DNA from: Magnetococcales bacterium
Lineage (GTDB): Bacteria > Pseudomonadota > Magnetococcia > Magnetococcales > UBA8363
DNA: 55,906 nucleotides
Direction of reading: 5' to 3'
Assembly: GCA_015228975.1 (NCBI GenBank)
Contig: JADGCN010000010.1
Location: 1 to 55,906 of the forward strand
The notes beneath the pieces were generated by a model. That model ran no database searches. It was not told the DNA's origin and saw only the letters and a program-made list of their open reading frames with translations. Below, in pieces: positions 51,100 to 55,906 of this stretch. Position 1 is the stretch's first letter. Every line of letters begins with the position of its first letter. A program made the translations under genes and the position numbers.

Positions 51100-51726
51100 T
51101 CAGGGTATGGTTTTATGCGGCTCGGTAATTTGCACCCATGGATTATCAAGAAATTTAAAGAATGTTGTCACGGTCCTAAAGTCTGGAAATCTCCAAGAAA
51201 ATGTATAAACAATCTCTTTCATTTTTTTCTCAAGCTTTCCATCTGGTATATAGTCTTCTGAGTGTTCAAGAAATGAGTCTTCATCAATACCTTTGCTCCC
51301 GATAATTTTCTGTATATCATAGACCCACATCATTGTTAGTCCAACACGTAGAGCAAGGACCGAATTAATCATATATACATCTTCGCTTGTTATAAGGTTG
51401 ACACGCGACAAAAATTGAACGGGCCGCAACCTGTTAATCCAGCATGCCAACGCCGCACCTTTTTTAAAATGAGAGGGACCTTCTGAAAGGTCATGGAAAG
51501 TGTCACTCCTCTTGAGATCCAAATATGCGGAATCAATTGCTGAAATTAAGATATACTCGTCAAGACGTAAAACTCCGCTTACATCACCACTCGTTAAACC
51601 TCTCTTGACCATCCCCTCGTAGATCCTTACTGTTCTATTGAAACTGTTTCTGCGAAATTTCTCTGCGTTCTCTTCAGCAAGTGTTTCTTTAATATACTCA
51701 CTAGTAAGTTTTGATGGAAATATCAC
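51100..51726 (-). CDS. Protein of unknown function in AT-rich insert
   Basis: About 208 residues, soluble and helical, with no domain I recognise. Segments worth noting are YILISAIDSAYLDLKR, FKKGAALACWINRLRPVQFL and a C-terminal WRFPDFRTVTTFFKFLDNPW. Base composition is clearly lower in G+C than in neighbouring genes, suggesting acquisition by transfer. The start is taken as the GTG at 51726 with AGGAG 8 nt upstream; an earlier GTG at 51735 overlaps that ribosome binding site. It follows a 65-residue protein gene by 80 bp, and the two look like a small operon. A toxin/antitoxin or defence role is possible but not shown by any motif. Confidence 0.6.
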   Translation of the reverse strand: MIFPSKLTSEYIKETLAEENAEKFRRNSFNRTVRIYEGMVKRGLTSGDVSGVLRLDEYILISAIDSAYLDLKRSDTFHDLSEGPSHFKKGAALACWINRLRPVQFLSRVNLITSEDVYMINSVLALRVGLTMMWVYDIQKIIGSKGIDEDSFLEHSEDYIPDGKLEKKMKEIVYTFSWRFPDFRTVTTFFKFLDNPWVQITEPHKTIP

Positions 51727-51806
51727 GAAATTCACTCCTTACAATAAATATAATAAATAATTGCAAACCCACCCCATCCGGACATAATTAAGACTCCCGC
51801 ATAAAT

Positions 51807-52004
51807 CTAGATAAGCTTATCCAATACTTTACTTATTGCATTAAAGACCTTCTCGCTTTCTTCTTCTGGACATTTCCAATCTCCTTCATTACTTGTAACA
51901 TGGGCAGCGGTGTTGGTCCCATTTTTTAATAGATGTTCCAAGTAGCTATCAGCAGAGCCTATTTCGGAACTAGGTTGAGCTGCTGGTCGGTCTGTCTTGG
52001 CCAT
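51807..52004 (-). CDS. Small acidic protein (65 residues) of unknown function in AT-rich insert
   Basis: A 65-residue protein with a disordered, Ser/Ala/Pro-rich N-terminal third, a central short helix (SYLEHLL), a single cysteine in DWKCPEEESE and an amphipathic C-terminal helix KVFNAISKVLDKLI. The ribosome binding site AGGAG at 6 nt is strong, supporting translation. It is upstream of and co-oriented with the 208-residue gene. Small size, acidity and position would suit an antitoxin, immunity protein or peptide precursor, but I recognise no family. The 252 bp upstream of it (52005-52256) are AT-rich and hold no further gene I can support. Confidence 0.55.
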   Translation of the reverse strand: MAKTDRPAAQPSSEIGSADSYLEHLLKNGTNTAAHVTSNEGDWKCPEEESEKVFNAISKVLDKLI

Positions 52005-52256
52005 AGTCGTCTCCTTATTTTATTTCTCCAGACTCACTCCCCGCTGAATTCACAAGCCAGGGAGAACTTCAAAGAGGATCGGCCGAAAAGCCTTCCCCCA
52101 AAACTGCACAGCCTCATACTTTATCAAAAGGCCCTTTCTCAGGCAAGCCCATATCTTCTAACAACCTATCATATTGTCCGTTTCTTCGCTTTTGCTATTT
52201 TGAAGTGCCTATAACAAAAGAACTTAAATTTAAATATGATTGTTTCAGTCAGATCG

Positions 52257-53504
52257 TTAAGGAAAGGTCGCCCGGATCAACCGGGAAAGATCGTCGGCGA
52301 CCCAATCGACGCCCTGTTGTGACCAATGGCCATCGACGTTCAGGTAAGCCCCGCGCACCCCCTTTAGCACAGGATTGAAATCATGGAAGGCAATGCCGTC
52401 CCGGATCAGGCGTTCGCGCAGGAGTTCCGTTGCCCGGGACTGCCGATGACCCAATCGATCAAGGTCACCAAACAGCGACCAGGTTTCGACGTACCGGGGA
52501 TCCACATGCAAGCCCATGGGGACGAACAAAACCGTCAACTTAACGTGCGCCGCATCGCATACCCGTTTGATGGCCAGGATATCGGGATAAATCCCTGTCA
52601 CCATGGTATCCGGGGATACCGCGTCTATTTTCAAGGATTCTCCAACGGCCAGGCGGAACAAATCGTCAAACATGTAACTGCGAAACAGACCGCCGTCGGG
52701 ATGGCGCAGGGCCGTCAACAAGGCGGCACTTTCAGGACGCTGCAAAACCTTGAGCAAGCGTTCCCGTTTTTCTCCAGAAAACTTGGAATAATCCAGGAGA
52801 AACTGGCGGGCCTCCGCGTCGCTCAAGGTTTGCAAACGTTGCATCATCTCTTGTTCCTGTTGGTGCAGGGTCGTTTCCTGATCGACCTGCCACACCCGCA
52901 AACCATTGCGATGGCGATTGGTCACCAAATGATTCAGCGCCAGGAGTCCCGTGCGGGAAGCCAGGGAATCTTTGGGGTAGGTGGTAAAAATGGCCAGGCG
53001 GGTGGAATGTTTATCGGGGACGAAATCGTTGCCTTCGTAGAAGAAGAGATAAATAGCGTGCGCCCCGAGGGGGATGACCACATTTTTAATGCGATAATAA
53101 TAGTCTGCGACACCGGTCGCGGAGACGCCGAAATTAACCACCTCCACATCCTTGCGTCCCAGTTTGTTTTCCACCGCCATCGGGATGGGAATCGGGGCGG
53201 ACTCCTCCACGAAGGAATCTCCGACAAACGCAATCCGTTTCACATGTTTGGGAGGTTGTACATCCCGTTGCCGATCCCGTTGTCCCCAATCGTTGAATCC
53301 CTGGCCCCCCTGAACCTGAAGCACCCGCCCCCAACCCCGTACCCCTATTTCCGGTTTAACCCCGTGCAAGCCGATGATGGGAAAGGGTGGAACAAACCAG
53401 GAGGCAACTTCATTGGCCCCATACAACGAGAGAACAATGGCCAAAACCGACAGGATCCCGATCAATGAAACCTTATACACAGGTCTTTCAAAACGATTAT
53501 CCAT
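52257..53504 (-). CDS. SGNH/GDSL-type hydrolase, membrane-anchored
   Basis: A protein of about 415 residues. An N-terminal membrane anchor (about residues 10-32) leads to a periplasmic SGNH domain: block I FVGDSFVEES with the nucleophile serine, block II NFGVSATG, block III FYEGNDF with the asparagine, and block V DGHWSQQG with the Asp-His pair. An inserted helical region (about 200-300) is unusual in length. AlgX/AlgJ-like relatives acetylate or deacetylate exopolysaccharides, which suits this polysaccharide region. The start at 53504 has AGGA 5 nt upstream; ATGs at 53531 and 53540 are alternatives. It is 49 bp after the glycosyltransferase gene. Confidence 0.78.
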   Translation of the reverse strand: MDNRFERPVYKVSLIGILSVLAIVLSLYGANEVASWFVPPFPIIGLHGVKPEIGVRGWGRVLQVQGGQGFNDWGQRDRQRDVQPPKHVKRIAFVGDSFVEESAPIPIPMAVENKLGRKDVEVVNFGVSATGVADYYYRIKNVVIPLGAHAIYLFFYEGNDFVPDKHSTRLAIFTTYPKDSLASRTGLLALNHLVTNRHRNGLRVWQVDQETTLHQQEQEMMQRLQTLSDAEARQFLLDYSKFSGEKRERLLKVLQRPESAALLTALRHPDGGLFRSYMFDDLFRLAVGESLKIDAVSPDTMVTGIYPDILAIKRVCDAAHVKLTVLFVPMGLHVDPRYVETWSLFGDLDRLGHRQSRATELLRERLIRDGIAFHDFNPVLKGVRGAYLNVDGHWSQQGVDWVADDLSRLIRATFP

Positions 53505-53553
53505 CGCATCCTGATTTTCCGAGATACCCATCCGTCGCATACCCCCAGAAGCA

Positions 53554-54510
53554 CTACAACCATTCCAGAGCATAACAGTAATCCACGTCGGGAAGGTCGG
53601 CAAGCGACCGTACCGTATGGAACGACTTCCCTTTGTACAGGGTATCCATCCAGGCATGGATATCCTGGCCAAACAATTGGCTGTAGCCCATTCGGGGTTC
53701 CGATCTCAAGGTACGGGGCAATGGTTGGATCACCAGGGTCGGACGCCCGAGGGCATGGGCTGGATAATGGGTGAACGTGGACATGGGTGAGCCAATGATG
53801 ATGGGGCAACAGGCCAGGGTGAACAAATCCCGCAGCGGATTGGCATCGGCCTGATGCCCTTGGCGCTTGGGTCGGTAGGGGTTGTCCCGTGGTGCCTGGA
53901 TCAGGGGAAAGGAGTGACCGAGACGATTTTCTTCTTCTCGGGTCAGTCCATTATGGGCCAGGTAAAACACCACCTTGCCATAGCGGGTCATGATCCTCTC
54001 CATGGCGTATTCATACCACCACAGATTGACCTGCGAATGGATGTGGTGGGCAATGTCAAACACATCCCCATCGGGACCGGGTCGGTAGTCGCCCCGGCGT
54101 ATGTGGACGCCAACCACGATGGTATCGTTGCATGGGGTCAGTTGCTCGTGTATGGCGACGATGTGACGGGGATGCAGGCGCAATCGGGCCGCTGTCGCCA
54201 GATAGAGCCTTCTGTTGATCTGGGGGATGCCGCCAAACAATCCTTTTTGCATCAAAACCCGATGCCTGCCCAGCCGGGCGAATTCATCCGGCGTGGGGGA
54301 TGCAAAGCGTTTGGCACCCAGTTTCATCCACGGCCACAGCCTGCAAAATCTGGCACCTACGACACGCAAATCATCCGTTTCCGGCCAATCCAGCAACACT
54401 TCATGACCAAAATATTCTTGAAAAGCGAAACACAGGGGCAAGGCTTCCAAACGATTACACAACCCGGCGAACAGTGTTGAATAGACTTTTTTTTGCAACA
54501 TATCAGGCAT
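53554..54510 (-). CDS. HxRRGD-motif glycosyltransferase, fucosyltransferase-like (paralogue 2)
   Basis: About 318 residues, homologous along the whole length to the protein encoded at 50117-51058. Shared blocks are GLCNRLE, LCFA-QE-FGH, LDWPET, VGVHIRRGDY, YAMER, ACCPI and PMSTF. The HxRRGD motif and the PMSTF block are typical of GT11/GT23 fucosyltransferase-like enzymes. The start at 54510 overlaps the GT4 stop by 8 bp, giving translational coupling; an ATG at 54501 is the alternative. It likely adds one sugar of the polysaccharide repeat unit, with the paralogue adding another or the same sugar at a different position. Confidence 0.72.
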   Translation of the reverse strand: MPDMLQKKVYSTLFAGLCNRLEALPLCFAFQEYFGHEVLLDWPETDDLRVVGARFCRLWPWMKLGAKRFASPTPDEFARLGRHRVLMQKGLFGGIPQINRRLYLATAARLRLHPRHIVAIHEQLTPCNDTIVVGVHIRRGDYRPGPDGDVFDIAHHIHSQVNLWWYEYAMERIMTRYGKVVFYLAHNGLTREEENRLGHSFPLIQAPRDNPYRPKRQGHQADANPLRDLFTLACCPIIIGSPMSTFTHYPAHALGRPTLVIQPLPRTLRSEPRMGYSQLFGQDIHAWMDTLYKGKSFHTVRSLADLPDVDYCYALEWL

Positions 54511-55678
54511 GACGCCGACTCTGGGCCAATTGCATGGCCACACGATAGCTTTCTTCCAGGGAGGCCACACAGGCGGCAATGGTGAAGCGCTCGGCAATCG
54601 TCGCCTGTCCCGCCCGGGAGATCCTGGTTGTCAATCCGGGATCGCTGACCAGGCGCGCAATGGCTCGGGCCAATGCCTGCGGGCTGGATTCGTCGATCAG
54701 GAGGCCATTGACGCCATCCTCGACAACCTCGGGAATGCCACTGTGCCGTGTGGCGATGCTGGGGATGCCCCAGGCCATGGCCTCCAGCAAAGAATTGGGA
54801 ACGCCCTCCCGGTCGCCTCCAGAGGTCGTCCGGCTGGGATGGAGAAAAATATCGTAGTGCATGAAACCATCCAGCAAGGTTTGATTATCGACAAAACCGG
54901 GGAAATGAACCCATTGTTCCAGGTGTAAATCTTGAACCAACTTGCGCAATTCCTGTTCCCGCGGACCCGAACCCATCAACGTCAATTCGGCGGGAATACC
55001 CGCCTCGCGGACCAATCCCAAGGCGGTGATGGTCACATCCAAACCTTTTTTCTCGACAAAGCGACAGGCTTGGAGCAGACGCAACGGATGTTCCGCCGAA
55101 TATTCCCGGGACTGGCGCACGCCAAAGGACTCGGGCATGGGGACCCCGGTACGATTCATACGGATACGTTCCCCGGGACATCCCCGTTGCAACAATTCCT
55201 CCTTCAGGGAATCGCTGCGCACCAAAAACAGGTCCGTATGCCGTAATAATTGCTGAAACTCCTCTTCTTTCAGGTCATCCGACAGGTCGGCACCATGAAA
55301 AGAGACCACTTTGGGGCGTTGTTCCCGTTCGAGATAGGGCAACACCCGCACCGCTTCCGTCCCCAGATACACATGGACCACCTGCGCCCGCAGCCGCTCA
55401 ACCATCCGCAACATCTGCCGGGTCTCGTAGCCACTCATGGGAACGCGCCGCTTTTGCAGCCGGTACCACAAACGGGTCACAAACCGCCAGGGACTTTTTC
55501 GCAAAATCAGGAGACGATCAAAGGGGAAGCGTTCAGGATGCCTGCGACTGCGCGTGATCACCCACACGGCAAACGAGTGTACAGAGGTCACCTGGCGATA
55601 GACGTGCAACATTTCCGGCCTGAGAAAAGTCGCCAGGAACGAAACGGCAACAGCTCGATCATTCTCCACCTCAGTCAT
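54503..55678 (-). CDS. GT4-family glycosyltransferase
   Basis: A GT-B-fold retaining glycosyltransferase of about 391 residues. The C-terminal donor-binding half is classic: LMGSGPREQELRKL, then HPSRTTSGGDREGVPNSLLEAMAWGIP with the E-x7-E motif, and GIPEVVEDGVNGLL. FHGADLSDD in the N-terminal half is the acceptor-side loop seen in colanic-acid-type (WcaL/AmsK) enzymes. It is cytoplasmic or membrane-peripheral. It is followed, with overlap, by the HxRRGD transferase and preceded by an asparagine synthase, a common gene set in exopolysaccharide loci. Start 55678 is an ATG; a GTG at 55690 is possible. Confidence 0.9.
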   Translation of the reverse strand: MTEVENDRAVAVSFLATFLRPEMLHVYRQVTSVHSFAVWVITRSRRHPERFPFDRLLILRKSPWRFVTRLWYRLQKRRVPMSGYETRQMLRMVERLRAQVVHVYLGTEAVRVLPYLEREQRPKVVSFHGADLSDDLKEEEFQQLLRHTDLFLVRSDSLKEELLQRGCPGERIRMNRTGVPMPESFGVRQSREYSAEHPLRLLQACRFVEKKGLDVTITALGLVREAGIPAELTLMGSGPREQELRKLVQDLHLEQWVHFPGFVDNQTLLDGFMHYDIFLHPSRTTSGGDREGVPNSLLEAMAWGIPSIATRHSGIPEVVEDGVNGLLIDESSPQALARAIARLVSDPGLTTRISRAGQATIAERFTIAACVASLEESYRVAMQLAQSRRHA

Positions 55679-55702
55679 GATCCAAGACACCCTTTTTATC
55701 CA

Positions 55703-55906
55703 TTAATCGATAAATTCCCGCAACCAAAGCTCCAACATTAACAAAGCCCACAACTGCCGCCCGCGATTGTGGCGCCCTGTCAGTTGCTCATCCACCATCC
55801 GTTTTAAATAGACGGGATCAAACAAACAACGCCCCAGCGCACGTTCCGACAATAATACGTCACGCAACATCTGGCCATGGGCCTCCTGAAACCAGGCGTT
55901 CAAGGG
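55703..55906 (-). CDS. Asparagine synthase (glutamine-hydrolysing), C-terminal fragment
   Basis: Only the last 67 residues lie in the window; the gene continues past the right edge. The segment LSERALGRCLFDPVYLKRMVDEQ, followed by GRHNRGRQLWALLMLELWLREF, is the conserved C-terminus of AsnB-type synthases found in exopolysaccharide and exosortase-type loci. These often amidate sugars or intermediates rather than make free asparagine. It is 24 bp upstream of the GT4 gene, same strand. Confidence 0.8.
   Translation of the reverse strand, partial: PLNAWFQEAHGQMLRDVLLSERALGRCLFDPVYLKRMVDEQLTGRHNRGRQLWALLMLELWLREFID

Overview
The window comes from a Gram-negative, flagellated bacterium, almost certainly a proteobacterium. 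It carries lipid A (lpxD) and outer-membrane assembly (tamB, an AmiC-type amidase) genes, a flagellin with a sigma-28 promoter, abundant c-di-GMP and phosphorelay signalling, and periplasmic multiheme cytochromes. The gene content would fit a deep-branching lineage such as the magnetotactic cocci (Magnetococcia), but no magnetosome gene or rRNA is present, so that placement is only a guess. Most of the window looks GC-rich. The exception is about 51.06-52.26 kb, which is visibly AT-rich. I saw no tRNA, rRNA, CRISPR array or intact transposon.

Layout. 0-8.4 kb: the end of lpxD, a DUF2064 glycosyltransferase-like gene, flagellin, a TPR protein, a HAD phosphatase, a cyclic-nucleotide-binding protein, the ycjX-ycjF pair and a PilZ protein. 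8.9-13.6 kb: an orphan S24/XRE repressor and a compact trpEGDC operon on the minus strand. 13.8-17.4 kb: a BadI-like ring-cleaving hydrolase, a CheX-type phosphatase, and an oxygen-sensor-like MBL/ODP domain fused to a diguanylate cyclase. 17.5-21.1 kb: two abutting genes encode an octaheme hydroxylamine-oxidoreductase-like cytochrome and a nonaheme cytochrome c fused to a membrane cytochrome b. This looks like a quinone-linked periplasmic redox module. 21.4-30.5 kb: a small sigma-28-controlled protein, a membrane-protein/Lgt-like pair, amiC and tamB.

30.7-42.1 kb: an HD-GYP protein, then a minus-strand group made of DUF485-ActP (acetate uptake), a CBS/nucleotidyltransferase protein and a membrane sensor fused to a DnaQ-like exonuclease. 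These are followed by a B12-type radical SAM protein, PPK2 with a clear intrinsic terminator, and a two-gene ABC exporter. 42.2-46 kb: a MITE-like nested palindrome abuts the stop codon of a large soluble hybrid histidine kinase that carries a recent PAS duplication. 46.4-50.1 kb: an ftsA without ftsZ, a polytopic membrane protein bracketed by ftsA and a degenerate copy of the ftsA 3' end, and a coiled-coil PD-(D/E)XK-like protein. 50.1 kb to the end: a surface-polysaccharide region with two paralogous HxRRGD glycosyltransferases, an SGNH protein, a GT4 transferase and the end of an asparagine synthase. It is interrupted by an AT-rich two-gene insert of unknown function.

Themes. Second-messenger signalling recurs: one GGDEF, one HD-GYP, one PilZ and one cyclic-nucleotide-binding protein. 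Two sites match the sigma-28 consensus with exact spacing, one at flagellin and one at the small unknown gene. Two dispersed palindromic elements each begin or end at the stop codon of a neighbouring gene.
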